Notes: a model not told the origin generated them from the letters alone. Counted from the stretch's first letter, positions 1-12,791 are shown. The stretch is 64,000 bases of DNA from Nitrosomonas sp. Nm84 (GCF_003201565.1 NZ_QJJP01000009.1:1-64000); one strand, 5' to 3'. A program made the numbers and translations.

Positions 1-95
1 CCCGCCTAAAATTTAGGCAAGATACGTGAATTACCTGGTCAGTTTTCAACCGGTACAACTAGGCTTTTAGTGTCAAGTTTCGATCGGTGTCAACA
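1..95 (-). mobile_element. Possible terminal end of an IS21-type insertion sequence, cut by the window edge
   Basis: Read on the minus strand from position 95, the sequence begins TGTTGACAC and carries several spaced TTGA boxes (TTGACAC twice, then TTGAAAACTGACC). Multiple short terminal repeats after a TGT end are typical of IS21-family elements, which carry istA/istB. No transposase is visible because the element would lie outside the window. A 7-bp inverted repeat (GCCTAAA/TTTAGGC) sits at 4-18. The adjacent methylase fragment stops close to this boundary, which fits gene disruption by insertion. The family assignment rests on remembered terminal patterns only. Confidence 0.35.
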
Positions 96-482
96 TAATG
101 CGTCTCTTAATTCAGTCACCCATTAGTCCACATTGCTTTGACGACGTACACTCAACATTTTTAGGATCAATATCAATGTATTAAGAGCATTGGTAACGGC
201 ATAGAATGGAGCCCCTGAGGTTTTGCCGCTCAAACCTTGATCCGCCGCTTTTTTATAAATTCCTTCAAGCCGTCTTTTGTAAATTGGAATGACGATATTC
301 CCGTGGCCTGCGCAGGGTTCAAAAAAAGAAATTTCTTCGTCCGACCACAGACTCCGATTATCTTTGGCGAGCAGGTTTAACATGCTCTCTACACAAGATA
401 TAGGTGTAAAAACTTCGCCTAAGTCTTTGATACGATCTTTATTGCGATGAAATAATTTTTCCAGATCAACAATTTTGCTCAT
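96..482 (-). pseudogene. N-6 adenine DNA methyltransferase, N-terminal remnant
   Basis: This is the first ~110 residues of an N6-adenine DNA methylase, as in type I/IIG restriction-modification. The SAM-binding motif I, FEPCAGHGN, is intact, preceded by the GEVFTP entry segment typical of these enzymes. The start is ATG at 482, with AAGGAAA just upstream; an in-frame TTG further upstream is less likely. After NALNT the reading frame breaks near 175-183: the original frame gives an unrelated tail ending at 123, while the shifted frame resumes family-like sequence (IDIDPKNVE) and stops near 104. The NPPY catalytic motif and target-recognition domain are absent. The gene is non-functional, truncated by a frameshift and probably by the neighbouring IS-like end. 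Confidence 0.75.
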
Positions 483-1289
483 CCAATTTCCTTCAGGAAT
501 CTTCCGAAATAACACTCAATTAATACGGATGAATCCTCAAGGGCTTTAATAAGCTTTTAATCGAGAAAGAAAAAAACTTAAAGCAATATCATTTTATTTG
601 TGTCGTACCTAACTGAATAGACCAATTGTCGATCAAGTCATTTTTAGTTGGGCGACGATATAGCGATGGCGACAGGCAGATTTTGTGATTGATCGGAAAG
701 GTGTAATTAGAATGCATCCACAGTTGGGTTGTGTCGTGGTCACTAAAGCAATGCTGCCTAATAATGTTATTCGTAAAGAAATCAATGCTTATGTGAGTTT
801 ACTCAAGCGATTGGGTAACGGCAGATTGGCTGTGATAAGGTAGTTAATCCCACTAAATTTAAGGCTCTTCCAAAAAGTGTACGGCGTTTTGGGAGAAGTT
901 AGCATACCCCGCAAAGTATACGCTACAAGAATTGTGACATTTTTTCCTAGCACATCCTACCCCGGGTATATCTACCCCCCAAACTTGAACGCCATAGCCA
1001 GCGTTGTTGTCCGGCTGCCGCAATTTTTAGTCTTGGCTGTTCTCAATCTGGCAGTGGCAAACACAGATTCAACCGGGTTAGTCGTTCTTAAGATTCGATA
1101 CCTTTATCGGAACCGGTAACTCTCACTTTTGCAAGTGATGTGTCAGATCAAATCGGAACTAATACATTTTATTGCCTTTGTTATGCTTCGACTGACTAAC
1201 CTCTTTCGGGAAAAACAACCATATATCTGCAAAGTTTGTTTGTATACAAGCTCCCTCCAGAGTTAAGTGAATTTTGCAGGACCGACTAA
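483..1289. other. Gene-poor region with no supportable gene
   Basis: About 800 bases lie between the methylase remnant and the first chemoreceptor. A 43-codon ORF at 712-843 (+) and an 80-codon ORF at 877-1119 (+) are present, but neither shows a recognisable domain or ribosome binding site. A short inverted repeat (TCACTT-TTGC-AAGTGA) lies near 1123-1138. With the decayed methylase and the IS-like end, this looks like degraded accessory DNA. Confidence 0.5.
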
Positions 1290-3017
1290 TTAAAATTCCT
1301 CCCACTCATCTCCCCCGCCACCTGTTGCAACTTTACGCGGTTGTACCGATGCAGATGCAGAACTTGCAGCTGAATTCACCACAAGCTTCTTAGTTGCGGA
1401 ACCACGATTTGGTAGTTTAGCTACAGAAGAGGAACGATTACTTCGTTTAAGCGGAGTCGCGGCGGAATGGTTGCTGTTAGACAATTTAAAAATCGTTACC
1501 GCTTGCGTGAGCGCCTGCGCTTGATCCTGCATAGATTCAGCCGCTGCCGCAGCTTCTTCCACTAGTGCTGCATTTTGTTGTGTCACTTCATCCATCTGTG
1601 TCACGGCCTGATTAACCTGTTCAATACCTGAACTCTGCTCCTGTGAGGCTGCAGAAATCTCACTCATAATATCGGTTACTCGTTTAACAGCACTGACAAT
1701 CTCATCCATAGTTGCACCAGCTTCATCAACCAATCGAGTACCGTCTTCAACTTTACTGACAGAATCACTAATCAACTCTTTGATTTCTTTGGCAGCAGCT
1801 GCAGAACGCTGCGCCAGTGTACGTACCTCTGTTGCAACTACTGCGAAACCACGCCCTTGCTCACCTGCTCGTGCAGCTTCTACAGCCGCATTTAATGCCA
1901 GAATATTGGTCTGGAATGCAATACCATCAATAACGCTAATAATATCAACAATCTTCTTCGAGCTCTCGTTAATAGAGCTCATGGTCTGTACTACTTGCCC
2001 AACCACTGCACCGCCTTTTACCGCAACCTCAGATGCACCGGCCGCCAGCTGGGTGGCTTGACGAGCATTATCTGCATTTTGTCGTACTGTTGAAGTAAGC
2101 TCTTCCATGGAAGATGCGGTTTCTTCCAGGTTGGAGGCTTGCTCTTCAGTACGTTGACTTAGATCTAAATTACCCGAAGCAATTTCACCTGAAGCCGTTG
2201 CAATTTGATCTGTACTCATACGCACTTTACTCACCAAATCAACTAGGTTATCATTCATAAGTTTCAGTGCTTGCAACAAGCAACCGGTTTCATTGGTTGA
2301 ATTCACGTCGATACGGCTAGTCAGATCACCGGATGCCACCGCATTAGCAACCGCAATTGCTTCATTTAGCGGAGCAACAATTGCCCGTATCAGTAAGAAG
2401 CCAGCTATAGCCGCCAGCAGAACACCCAGGGCTATTGTGATTACTGAAATCATCAAAATACTCTCATAATGACTTTGGGCGATGGCATTTTCCTTCTCAG
2501 AAACAGCTCTTTGCAAATCAAGTAAAGCGAATAAGGTATCACGCAGTACATTAAACTTCGGCACGGTATCTGTCGCAAGACTTTGCGCCGCAGCTTCAAA
2601 TCCTCCCATTGATGCTAATTGAATGGTTCGATTCATTGAATTCACATATTGTACGTACTGCTCACCTTTAGTCTTGGTAAGTACTATTTCTTCAGGCGTC
2701 AAGTAAGTCGCCAAATATTTCGCCCAAACTCCTTCATTCTGCTTAACTAATTTATTCGCCTCCTCTCCCAGTGCTTTTGCAGTAGCAACATTCTTTGCTT
2801 CAGTCGCATTTCTCGCGTTTTCTCGAATCTGGTACCAAACATCCAGGATCGATCCCAGTTGTACTGATGGAATCAAACGATCTTCATAGAGTGACTTTAA
2901 TCCCTTATTGGATTGATTAATACCATACAGTCCTAAACCACCAATGCCTATCAACAGTACAGATAACAAACCAATTACCAACACCAATCGCGATTTTATC
3001 GATACATTATTAAACAT
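1290..3017 (-). CDS. Methyl-accepting chemotaxis protein (copy 1)
   Basis: Inner-membrane chemoreceptor of 575 residues that passes ligand signals to CheW/CheA. A first membrane segment at about 10-30 is followed by a periplasmic four-helix-bundle-type sensor (about 35-185), a second membrane helix (about 190-212), a HAMP domain and a long cytoplasmic MA domain. The hairpin tip [20 protein letters not shown] is intact, and glutamate-rich methylation helices are present. The C-terminus ends EWEEF, matching the aromatic-x-x-aromatic tether used by CheR/CheB in some receptors. AAGGAG lies 6 nt before the ATG. It is downstream partner of the cheW at 3060-3560. The ligand is unknown. Confidence 0.93.
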   Translation of the reverse strand: MFNNVSIKSRLVLVIGLLSVLLIGIGGLGLYGINQSNKGLKSLYEDRLIPSVQLGSILDVWYQIRENARNATEAKNVATAKALGEEANKLVKQNEGVWAKYLATYLTPEEIVLTKTKGEQYVQYVNSMNRTIQLASMGGFEAAAQSLATDTVPKFNVLRDTLFALLDLQRAVSEKENAIAQSHYESILMISVITIALGVLLAAIAGFLLIRAIVAPLNEAIAVANAVASGDLTSRIDVNSTNETGCLLQALKLMNDNLVDLVSKVRMSTDQIATASGEIASGNLDLSQRTEEQASNLEETASSMEELTSTVRQNADNARQATQLAAGASEVAVKGGAVVGQVVQTMSSINESSKKIVDIISVIDGIAFQTNILALNAAVEAARAGEQGRGFAVVATEVRTLAQRSAAAAKEIKELISDSVSKVEDGTRLVDEAGATMDEIVSAVKRVTDIMSEISAASQEQSSGIEQVNQAVTQMDEVTQQNAALVEEAAAAAESMQDQAQALTQAVTIFKLSNSNHSAATPLKRSNRSSSVAKLPNRGSATKKLVVNSAASSASASVQPRKVATGGGGDEWEEF

Positions 3018-3059
3018 TAGAATCTCCTTTAAACCTTTTTATTCAAAAAACCGTTCTCG

Positions 3060-3560
3060 TCAATTAATACTCTGATCAATCAAACCCATATCACTGCTAC
3101 CTATCAGCTTCTCGATATCAATCAATATCAACATCCGCTCATCCACCGTTCCCAATCCCATGATATATTCCGTATCAATCACCGAGCCAAATCCCGGCGT
3201 CGGATGCATCTGATCCGCTTCAAGACTGATCACATCCGATACACCGTCCACCACGATCCCCATCACCCGACCAGCTACATTTAAAATAATCACCACCGTA
3301 AACTGATCATAACTCGCATCTCCCAGCCTGAATTTGATCCTCAAATCAATAATCGGTACGATAATCCCACGCAGATTCACAACACCCTTGATAAACTCCG
3401 GTGCATTGGCAATTTGGGTGATCGAGTCATAACCACGAATCTCTTGTACTTTGAGTATCTCGATTCCATATTCCTCCTCTCCTAAACGAAAGGTCAGAAA
3501 CTCATTGGCCATTGAACCAGATGGCTCTGTGGTCATATTTGTTGTCTGCTCCTGCAACAT
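3060..3560 (-). CDS. cheW: CheW chemotaxis coupling protein (copy 1)
   Basis: Cytoplasmic adaptor linking chemoreceptors to the CheA kinase, 166 residues, made almost entirely of one CheW SH3-like domain. Family signatures include the [16 protein letters not shown] entry strand, the IRGY...[13 protein letters not shown] core and the VDGVSDV segment. The start is ATG at 3560 with GAGGAG eight bases upstream; a second in-frame ATG at the domain edge (MANEF) would also give a full domain. It lies 42 bp upstream of its MCP and is presumably co-transcribed. It differs from copy 2 mainly in the first ~25 residues and the C-terminus. No cheA, cheY, cheR or cheB is nearby, so it probably feeds a kinase encoded elsewhere. 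Confidence 0.93.
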   Translation of the reverse strand: MLQEQTTNMTTEPSGSMANEFLTFRLGEEEYGIEILKVQEIRGYDSITQIANAPEFIKGVVNLRGIIVPIIDLRIKFRLGDASYDQFTVVIILNVAGRVMGIVVDGVSDVISLEADQMHPTPGFGSVIDTEYIMGLGTVDERMLILIDIEKLIGSSDMGLIDQSIN

Positions 3561-4004
3561 GATTCATGCTCCTCTTGTTTGTTATATAAAACCCCAATCA
3601 ACTGTATACCCCATGCACTATCAATTTTTCTTTACTGGAATCTGATAAAAACATTGAGTTATCGTGCTATGTCTTAGAGATGTATAGTTGAGGTGATTTC
3701 AACATCAATATTCATCTTTATGAGAACCATCTTAATGACTGATTTATTTCATACGCTATACTTCTAAAATTGTGCTGAAGTGAGGTGTGTTTCTACGGAA
3801 CACAAGAAAATATATCGCGTCGTCTCATTCCTATTTTTCATTAGGAGATTTAGACTTCAAGTAGTAGGAATTATATTAAAATAGAGCCTTGCACGGTCAC
3901 AATCAGTCCAGTACGACTAACCGACCTGATCAAATAAGACCGGACAACCCAGTTTGAACCGCCTCGGGTTTTCCGGAAACTGTTTGGTTTGAGTATGCAA
4001 TAAC
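3561..4004. other. Spacer between the two cheW-mcp units
   Basis: This 444-bp AT-rich stretch holds no ORF with coding character. It should contain the promoter of the downstream cheW (3560) and the 3' end of the upstream mcp transcript. I see no strong intrinsic terminator and no convincing sigma-28 promoter: a CACGATAA element near 3660-3670 lacks a matching TAAA box at the right distance. Confidence 0.5.
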
Positions 4005-5729
4005 TTAAAATTCTTCCCAGTCACCGCCGCCAGCGACAATTTTTCGTGATTGCACTGGTACAGATGGAGAATCCTGATTTGCAGTCACCAAAACCTTCTT
4101 AGTGGCAGATCTACGAATAGGTAACTTGGCAACTGTTGCAGAACGATTGCTTCTTTTAATGGGCGTTGAGGTGATATTGCTGCTGCCACCCGACAGCCTA
4201 AATGCACTCACTGCGTGAGTTAACGCCTGTGCTTGTTCCTGCATGGATTCGGCTGCCGCTGCCGCTTCTTCCATCAGCGTTGCATTTTGTTGAGTAGCTT
4301 CATCCATCTGTGTCACGGCCTGATTAACCTGTTCGATACCTGAGCGTTGTTCTTGTGAAGCTGCAGATATTTCACTCATAATGTCTGTCACGCGTTTCAC
4401 AGCACTGACAATTTCATTCATGGTAGCACCCGCTTCATCAACCAGTTTCGTACCATCTTCCACTTTGCTCACGGAGTCACTGATCAGTTCTTTGATCTCT
4501 TTCGCTGCCGCTGCAGAGCGTTGTGCCAATGTACGAACTTCGGTTGCTACTACCGCAAAGCCGCGCCCCTGCTCACCTGCGCGTGCAGCTTCTACAGCTG
4601 CATTTAATGCCAGGATATTGGTCTGGAATGCAATTCCGTCAATGACACTGATAATATCAACAATCTTCTTGGAGCTTTCGTTGATGGAACTCATGGTTTG
4701 CACCACTTGACCAACCACCGCGCCACCTCTCACTGCAACTTCAGAAGCGCCCGCTGCCAACTGATTAGCTTGACGAGCGTTATCCGCATTTTGCTTCACT
4801 GTAGAAGTCAGTTCTTCCATGGAAGAAGCTGTTTCTTCCAGGCTGGATGCCTGCTCTTCAGTCCGTTGACTCAGATCGGTATTGCCTGAAGCGATTTCGC
4901 TCGACGCGGTTGTGATAGAGTCTGTACCCATACGCACTTTACCCACCAGATCCACCAGATTATCGTTCATTGTTTTCAACGCTTGAAGCAAACGCCCTGT
5001 TTCATTGGTTGAATTGATTTCAATCCGACTAGTCAAATCACCCGATGCTACTGCGTTGGCCACAACAATTGCTTCGTTCAGCGGTGCAACAATCGCTCGC
5101 ACTAGTAAAAATCCAACAACGACTGCCAGTAAAACACCCAGCGTCATGATGATCATTGAAATCATAAAAATACTTTCGTAATGACTCTGGGCATTAGTGT
5201 TTTCCTTAGCCGCAATTGCTCCTTGCAAATCTAATAAGGCGAATACAGTATCGCGCAGTACATTAAATTTTGGCACGGTATCTGTCGAGAGATTCTGCAG
5301 GGCAGCTTCAAATTCCCCCGCTGATGCTAATTGAAAGGTTCGATTCATGGAGCTTACATACTGTACGTGCTGTTCGCCTTTAATTTTACTCAGTTTTTCT
5401 TCTTCAGGCGTCAATTGGGTTGCCAAATATTTCGCCCAAACACCTTCATTCTGCTTAACTAGCTTATGCGTTACCTCTCCCAATGCTCTTGCAGTCGCAG
5501 TATTGTTCGATTCAGCTCCATTTCTCGCGTTCTCTCGAACTTGGTACCAAACATCCAAAATCAATCCCAGTTGCACCGATGGAACCAGGCGATCTTCATA
5601 AATTGACTTTAATCCAGCATTAGATTGATGAATACCATATAACCCTAAGCTACCAATACCTATCAACAATACAGATAAAAAACCAATTACAAACACCAAT
5701 CTAGATTTTATTGATAAATTATTAAACAT
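4005..5729 (-). CDS. Methyl-accepting chemotaxis protein (copy 2)
   Basis: Chemoreceptor of 574 residues with the same layout as copy 1: N-terminal membrane helix, periplasmic four-helix-bundle sensor, second membrane helix, HAMP and MA signalling domain with the intact hairpin tip. The signalling half is nearly identical to copy 1, whereas the sensor region carries many substitutions, suggesting changed ligand range after duplication. The C-terminus ends DWEEF, again a plausible CheR/CheB docking tether. The ribosome binding site and start context match copy 1 exactly. It follows the cheW at 5772-6296 by 42 bp. Confidence 0.93.
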   Translation of the reverse strand: MFNNLSIKSRLVFVIGFLSVLLIGIGSLGLYGIHQSNAGLKSIYEDRLVPSVQLGLILDVWYQVRENARNGAESNNTATARALGEVTHKLVKQNEGVWAKYLATQLTPEEEKLSKIKGEQHVQYVSSMNRTFQLASAGEFEAALQNLSTDTVPKFNVLRDTVFALLDLQGAIAAKENTNAQSHYESIFMISMIIMTLGVLLAVVVGFLLVRAIVAPLNEAIVVANAVASGDLTSRIEINSTNETGRLLQALKTMNDNLVDLVGKVRMGTDSITTASSEIASGNTDLSQRTEEQASSLEETASSMEELTSTVKQNADNARQANQLAAGASEVAVRGGAVVGQVVQTMSSINESSKKIVDIISVIDGIAFQTNILALNAAVEAARAGEQGRGFAVVATEVRTLAQRSAAAAKEIKELISDSVSKVEDGTKLVDEAGATMNEIVSAVKRVTDIMSEISAASQEQRSGIEQVNQAVTQMDEATQQNATLMEEAAAAAESMQEQAQALTHAVSAFRLSGGSSNITSTPIKRSNRSATVAKLPIRRSATKKVLVTANQDSPSVPVQSRKIVAGGGDWEEF

Positions 5730-5771
5730 TAGAATCTCCTTTAATATTTCTTATCTAGAAACAACTGCTCG

Positions 5772-6296
5772 TTAACTCATCCCTTGATCAATGAACCCCA
5801 TATCGTTACCGCTCATCAGCTTTTCGATATTGATTAATATCAGCATCCTCTCATCGGCTGTCCCAAGCCCCATGATGTATTGCATATCAGTGACTGACCC
5901 AAATTCCGGCGCAGGACGAATTTGTTCCGCTTCCAGACTGATCACATCAGATACGCCATCCACCACTATCCCCATGACTCGCCCAGCTACATTTAAAATA
6001 ATTATCACGGTAAATTGATCGTAATCCACGTTACCCAGATTGAATTTGATCCTCATATCAATAATCGGCACGATGATTCCCCGCAAATTCATAACCCCCT
6101 TAATAAATTCCGGTGCATTGGCAATTTGAGTAATGGAGTCATAACCACGGATCTCTTGTACTTTAAGTATTTCGATTCCATATTCTTCTTCGCCTAGACG
6201 AAAAGTTAAAAATTCGTTGGCCATACGACTGATTACTGAGCTGGATGATTCGGTAACCTTCTCAGTAATCTTATGTGCTGCATGCTTCTGTAACAT
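5772..6296 (-). CDS. cheW: CheW chemotaxis coupling protein (copy 2)
   Basis: CheW-domain adaptor of 174 residues, strongly similar to the copy at 3060-3560 through the whole domain, with an N-terminal extension of about 25 residues that differs. MANEFLTF marks the domain start and could be an alternative translation start. It is the first gene of the duplicated block, so its upstream region probably holds the promoter for at least the first pair. Like its partner it must act with a CheA encoded elsewhere. Confidence 0.92.
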   Translation of the reverse strand: MLQKHAAHKITEKVTESSSSVISRMANEFLTFRLGEEEYGIEILKVQEIRGYDSITQIANAPEFIKGVMNLRGIIVPIIDMRIKFNLGNVDYDQFTVIIILNVAGRVMGIVVDGVSDVISLEAEQIRPAPEFGSVTDMQYIMGLGTADERMLILINIEKLMSGNDMGFIDQGMS

Positions 6297-6886
6297 AGTT
6301 TTTGCATCCCTATTTTTGCTATCAAAGCCCAGTTATCTGTGTTATCACCTAATTATGGCAACCTGGCAAAGCGCTTATTCGCGCATTAAAGAATTGATCG
6401 AACCGACACCTCGGTATCTATATCCATCGCTAGCAGATCACTAATTGATTTACACTTATAATCTGTTTCGCCCACATAGAAAGTAGGTTTTTTCTTACGA
6501 CAAATGAAAATATTTTCTTTAGCAGATTTTAAAATTTTAATGAAATTATTAGTCAGCGATAAAAAAAACAACCAACAAACTATATATGCGAATATAATTA
6601 ATCGTTCTTGCAAGCAAACAGCAACCAATAACTTTATCAATCAAATCCAGTCAACCTGTTTTTAAATTCACTTCTTCATATTGCAAATACGGTCTGTGTG
6701 GCAAACATCCAATAGCGCCATATAGGAATTTGATTACTCTTGGCAGTCTATTCTTAACCAATCCTCATTCAACCATGTCGTCATCTTTCTACACCCAATT
6801 GTGAATGCTTTTGTTTATCGCGAGGAAAACTACTGCATAATCAAAAAATCATGCTATAAACTATTTTTCAGCAGGAAAACAGCAAA
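6297..6886. other. AT-rich divergent intergenic region
   Basis: These 590 bases separate the minus-strand chemotaxis block from the plus-strand VOC gene and should hold promoters for both. A possible extended -10 (TGC TATAAA, 6852-6860) lies about 30 bp before the VOC start, without a good -35. An 84-codon TTG-initiated ORF on the minus strand (6386-6640) is low-complexity and hydrophobic, with no ribosome binding site; I do not call it a gene. Confidence 0.45.
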
Positions 6887-7273
6887 ATGGCGATCGCAGG
6901 TATGAACCATTTCACTGTATTAAGCAGTGATCTTGAAAGAAGCAAGGCTTTTTATATCAATGTGCTTGGACTAACAGAGGGCTATCGTCCGCCTTTTACT
7001 TTCCCGGGTGCATGGCTGTATGTCGGGAATCAGGCGATATTGCATATTATGGCGGGCAAACCAATGCCGAAAAACGCAGCGGGTGTAATCGATCATATGG
7101 CTTTTACCGCATCCAATTTACAAGCAGTGGTCAACACCTTAAAACAGCAAGGTATCCACTATGAATTACACCGTCTGAAGGATCTGGAAATTTGGCAGTT
7201 ATTTTTTCACGACCCAGACGGCGCAAAAGTCGAATTGGATTTTCCGGCGGATGAACCGAAACCCAGCGAATAA
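6887..7273 (+). CDS. VOC (glyoxalase/bleomycin-resistance/dioxygenase) family protein
   Basis: A 128-residue single-domain protein with two beta-alpha-beta-beta-beta modules of the vicinal oxygen chelate fold. The first module opens GMNHFTVLSSDLERSKAFY. Later segments IDHMAFTA and FFHDPDGAKVELDF supply the usual metal-ligand positions, with His in the first and third strands and Glu in the last. Such proteins bind a divalent metal and act on varied small molecules, so the substrate cannot be inferred. AGGAAAA lies upstream of the ATG. The gene converges on the M48 protease with a 3-bp gap. Confidence 0.85.
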   Translation: MAIAGMNHFTVLSSDLERSKAFYINVLGLTEGYRPPFTFPGAWLYVGNQAILHIMAGKPMPKNAAGVIDHMAFTASNLQAVVNTLKQQGIHYELHRLKDLEIWQLFFHDPDGAKVELDFPADEPKPSE

Positions 7274-7276
7274 TAA

Positions 7277-8062
7277 CTACTTCGAACAATTCGGTTTCTT
7301 GCCAGCAGCATGCGCCTGTTGCATCAGTTTTGTCGCTTTTGGCAAGTGTTTCCGCAAGTCGTCAATACGGGTCTCATGAGATGGGTGAGTCGACAAGAAT
7401 TCTGCGGGTTGCTCACCCTGACTGGCTTGCGCCATTTTCTGCCATAACGTAATGCTTTCAGCAGGATTGAATCCGGCTTTTGCCATTAACTCGAGGCCAA
7501 TGGTATCCGCCTCGCTTTCATGCAAGCGGCTGAATGGCATGATCAAACCATATTGCGTGCCAACACCCAATAGACTAAGCGCAGTTTGGCCCATGGGTGT
7601 TTGCGGCGCAGCTACCGCCGCGATGAGTGAAATGCCCATTTGTGCACCCAGTTTCTGCGACATTCGTTCATTACTGTGCCTGGCCAACACATGACCGACT
7701 TCATGGCCAATGACAGAAGCCAATTGATCCTGATTATCCACCAGATCAACCAATCCGGTATGCACACCGATTTTGCTGCCCGGCAAAGCGAATGCATTCA
7801 ACGTACTGTCTTCAAAAACAACAACTTCCCAGTTTCCACCGACTTCGTGCGTAATGGCATTTGCGACACAACGTACAAACTGGCTTTCACGCGCATTCTG
7901 GCTGATCTCCTTTTCATTTTTCATGCTTGAAAAAGCTTGCAACCCCATGGCATCAAGCTCACTATCCGGCATAAAAACCAACTGACTTCTACCCGTTGGC
8001 GTAGTCGCACAAGCAGCAAGAAAAATTATCATCAACAAGGCAAGTATCAATCTGGGCTTCAT
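7277..8062 (-). CDS. M48 family metalloprotease, lipoprotein
   Basis: Predicted periplasmic, lipid-anchored zinc protease of 261 residues. The start is ATG at 8062, preceded by GGAG; a TTG eight codons upstream lacks such a site. A lipoprotein signal ends in the lipobox LAAC (Cys18). HEVGH at 120-124 provides two zinc ligands and the catalytic Glu, and HESEAD at 181-186 holds the third ligand. This is the short single-domain architecture of LoiP/YcaL-like proteases, without the TPR tail of BepA. Such enzymes take part in outer-membrane protein quality control, which is a plausible role here. Confidence 0.9.
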   Translation of the reverse strand: MKPRLILALLMIIFLAACATTPTGRSQLVFMPDSELDAMGLQAFSSMKNEKEISQNARESQFVRCVANAITHEVGGNWEVVVFEDSTLNAFALPGSKIGVHTGLVDLVDNQDQLASVIGHEVGHVLARHSNERMSQKLGAQMGISLIAAVAAPQTPMGQTALSLLGVGTQYGLIMPFSRLHESEADTIGLELMAKAGFNPAESITLWQKMAQASQGEQPAEFLSTHPSHETRIDDLRKHLPKATKLMQQAHAAGKKPNCSK

Positions 8063-8189
8063 GGTGAACAACTCCGTTAAAAACAATCACTGAAATTTTT
8101 CCATCGCCATTCACATTTGATTGATTTATTGCAGTGCTATCAATCAATTGAATAAACATATATTCGTTCAAGGTTACCACAACAAAGGG

Positions 8190-8218
8190 TTAGTATTGCG
8201 AATGGCTTGAAGTATGAT
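8190..8218 (+). promoter_or_regulatory. Possible sigma-70 promoter for the dodecin gene
   Basis: TATGAT at 8213-8218 is a good -10 element. TTAGTA at 8190-8195, 17 bp upstream, is a weak -35. The start codon of the dodecin gene is at 8257. Confidence 0.35.
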
Positions 8219-8256
8219 ATAACGCTTTTTTCAACAAAATAAAGGGGATTTTCAGA

Positions 8257-8463
8257 ATGGGTGATCATATCTATAAAATTATTGAAATCGTCGGCTCATC
8301 CACCAAAAGCAGCGATGATGCAATCCAACAAGCAGTTGCCAAAGCCGGTGAGACCCTGCGTAACTTGGATTGGTTTGAAGTGGTGGAAATGCGCGGGCAT
8401 ATCGCTGATGCCAAAGTTGCACATTATCAAGTAAAGCTGAAAATCGGCTTTCGTCTAGATTAA
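8257..8463 (+). CDS. Dodecin family flavin-binding protein
   Basis: A 68-residue protein matching dodecins in length and pattern. It opens with a beta strand (YKIIEIVGSS), continues with a helix (DDAIQQAVAKA), then two strands with the conserved W-F-EV-E-RG turn (LDWFEVVEMRG). Dodecins form hollow dodecamers that store riboflavin or FAD in the cytoplasm and limit flavin phototoxicity. The conserved Trp that stacks on the isoalloxazine ring is present. AAGGGG precedes the ATG. It appears to be a single-gene unit. Confidence 0.9.
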   Translation: MGDHIYKIIEIVGSSTKSSDDAIQQAVAKAGETLRNLDWFEVVEMRGHIADAKVAHYQVKLKIGFRLD

Positions 8464-8551
8464 TCAGCCTGATACGAAGCAAATACCGTTTCGGGTGACG
8501 CAAATCAAAATCCACCCGACAATCGGCATAATCCCCCCAAATACTTCGCGG

Positions 8552-11187
<2,636 letters not shown>

Positions 11188-11210
11188 AAATAGATGATTC
11201 TACTCAAGCG

Positions 11211-11711
11211 ATGAAACTGAATAAACAAACAATTCTTATCCTGGTAGTCGTGTTCCTACTAGCAGCCTGTGGATTTAAGCTGCGCGGACAGATTTCCTCA
11301 TTGCCGTTCAAGTCTCTCTATATCTCTGCGCCGGACGGACAAACTATCGGCATGGATCTTGAGCGTGCGGTAGGCTCTTCATCCACTACCAAAGTGGCTG
11401 CCAGTGCAGCAGAGGCTGAAGCGACTTTGGAAATAGTCAGCGCTATCAATGAAAGAGCCATTCTGTCTCTATCCGGAGGTGGCCGGGTACGTGACTTTAA
11501 TTTGATCTATCGAGTCGTGTATCGCGTGATCGACACACAGGGCATTGAAATCGTGCCAAACACTGAAATCGCTATTACACGCGTTCTGCCCTTCCTGGAC
11601 GCGCAAATCCTGGCCAAGGAAGCAGAGGAACAATTGTTGAAAAAAGATATGCAAGCCGACGCGATTCAGCAAATACTCTGGCGTTTGTCTGCAATTAAAA
11701 TACCCACTTAG
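11211..11711 (+). CDS. lptE: LPS-assembly lipoprotein LptE
   Basis: Outer-membrane lipoprotein of 166 residues that plugs the LptD barrel and helps insert lipopolysaccharide into the outer leaflet. The signal peptide ends in the lipobox LAAC, followed by the family signature GFKLRG. The core has the expected beta strands and ends with a helix rich in Gln and Asp (MQADAIQQILWRL). It sits between leuS and holA, the conserved position of lptE (formerly rlpB). LPS is known to be recognised through basic residues; I did not map them. Confidence 0.93.
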   Translation: MKLNKQTILILVVVFLLAACGFKLRGQISSLPFKSLYISAPDGQTIGMDLERAVGSSSTTKVAASAAEAEATLEIVSAINERAILSLSGGGRVRDFNLIYRVVYRVIDTQGIEIVPNTEIAITRVLPFLDAQILAKEAEEQLLKKDMQADAIQQILWRLSAIKIPT

Positions 11712-11756
11712 AACCCGCACTGGTCTGGCTATTTCCTCAAGAAATCACTCGTCAGC

Positions 11757-12791
11757 ATGCGGATAAAACTCGAGCAACTTCCCCAGTACCTGCAAAAACA
11801 GACGGCTCCACTCTACACGTTATTGGGTAACGAACCGCTGCTGACTCTGGAAGCAGCGGATTTAATCCGCACGCATGCACGCCAACAAGGCTATACGGAA
11901 CGTGAGTTGTTCACCGTTGATCAGCACTTCGACTGGTCGGATCTGCTCACTGTAGGCAATAATTTATCTTTGTTTGGTGATCGCAAAATCATCGATATCC
12001 GCATTCCTTCCGGCAAACCCGGCAAAGAAGGCAGCAAAACCATTGAAAGCTATTGCAATGCGTTACCGCCCGACACGCTTACGCTCATCACCCTGCCACG
12101 CATAGATAAGCAGGGGCAAGCAACCAAATGGTTCAAAACACTTGAAACCACCGGCACTCTCATTCCGGTCTATCCTATCGAGCGTAATCAATTGCCCGGC
12201 TGGATCGGTCAGCGCCTTGCTCAGCAGCAACAAAAAGCCGATTCCGCCACGCTGCAATTTCTCGCAGACCAAGTGGAAGGCAATCTGCTCGCCGCGCACC
12301 AGGAAATCCAAAAACTCGCACTGCTTTATCCCGCCGGCAACCTGACATTCGATCAAGTAAAGGACGTGGTGCTAAATGTAGCACGTTACGACATCTATCA
12401 ATTATCAGACGCTATGATCACAGCCGACACCATTCGCTACACCCGTATCCTGAGCGGATTGCAAGGCGAAGGCACCGCTCCGCTATTGATCCTTGCCACA
12501 CTGGCCGAGCAAATCCGCCAACTAATCGTCATTCGCAAAGGACTCAACAGTGGTCAACCACCCGCACAATTACTGCAAGCAGCCAGAATCTGGGGCGATC
12601 GGCAAAAATCCATCATAGCCGCAGCCAATCGCATCCATTCACCATCGCTGATGCAAGGATTATCACATGCTGCAAGAATAGACCGGATTATCAAAGGCGT
12701 CGATCAGGGCGACGCTTGGGGGGAGTTGTTGCAACTGGGTTTGCGCTTTACTATCCATGAAAATTGGCAATTCAGAAATAAAATACAATGA
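11757..12791 (+). CDS. holA: DNA polymerase III delta subunit
   Basis: Clamp-loader delta subunit of 344 residues that opens the beta sliding clamp. It starts with the usual N-terminal segment (LPQYLQKQTAPLYTLLGNEPLLTLEAAD) containing the degenerate nucleotide-binding region. The middle AAA+-like part carries DTLTLITLPRID, and the C-terminal helical collar domain (DAMITADTIRY..., LATLAEQIRQL) is complete. Family members are about 330-350 residues. It lies 45 bp after lptE in the same direction and may be co-transcribed. No other replication gene is nearby. Confidence 0.95.
   Translation: MRIKLEQLPQYLQKQTAPLYTLLGNEPLLTLEAADLIRTHARQQGYTERELFTVDQHFDWSDLLTVGNNLSLFGDRKIIDIRIPSGKPGKEGSKTIESYCNALPPDTLTLITLPRIDKQGQATKWFKTLETTGTLIPVYPIERNQLPGWIGQRLAQQQQKADSATLQFLADQVEGNLLAAHQEIQKLALLYPAGNLTFDQVKDVVLNVARYDIYQLSDAMITADTIRYTRILSGLQGEGTAPLLILATLAEQIRQLIVIRKGLNSGQPPAQLLQAARIWGDRQKSIIAAANRIHSPSLMQGLSHAARIDRIIKGVDQGDAWGELLQLGLRFTIHENWQFRNKIQ

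Larger units (their letters stand above)
1290..6296 (-). repeat. Tandem duplication of a cheW-mcp gene pair
   Basis: Two units of about 2.3 kb, each cheW followed by mcp on the minus strand, lie head to tail (5772-6296 with 4005-5729, and 3060-3560 with 1290-3017). The intergenic spacing inside each pair is exactly 42 bp in both copies, and the leader before each mcp (AAGGAGATTCTA) is identical. The MCP signalling hairpins are nearly identical, while the ligand-binding regions and CheW N-termini have diverged. A 444-bp unique spacer separates the units. Confidence 0.85.

Noticed and set aside
712-843. 43-codon ORF near the methylase remnant
   Set aside because: Could be a transposase fragment, but nothing recognisable supports that.
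877-1119. 80-codon plus-strand ORF in the left gene-poor region
   Set aside because: No ribosome site, atypical composition and no recognisable motif.
3655-3700. Possible sigma-28 promoter for cheW copy 1
   Set aside because: A CACGATAA -10-like element is present, but no TAAA -35 box at 15 bp.
6386-6640. 84-codon minus-strand ORF between chemotaxis and VOC genes
   Set aside because: TTG start, low-complexity AT-rich codons, no domain.
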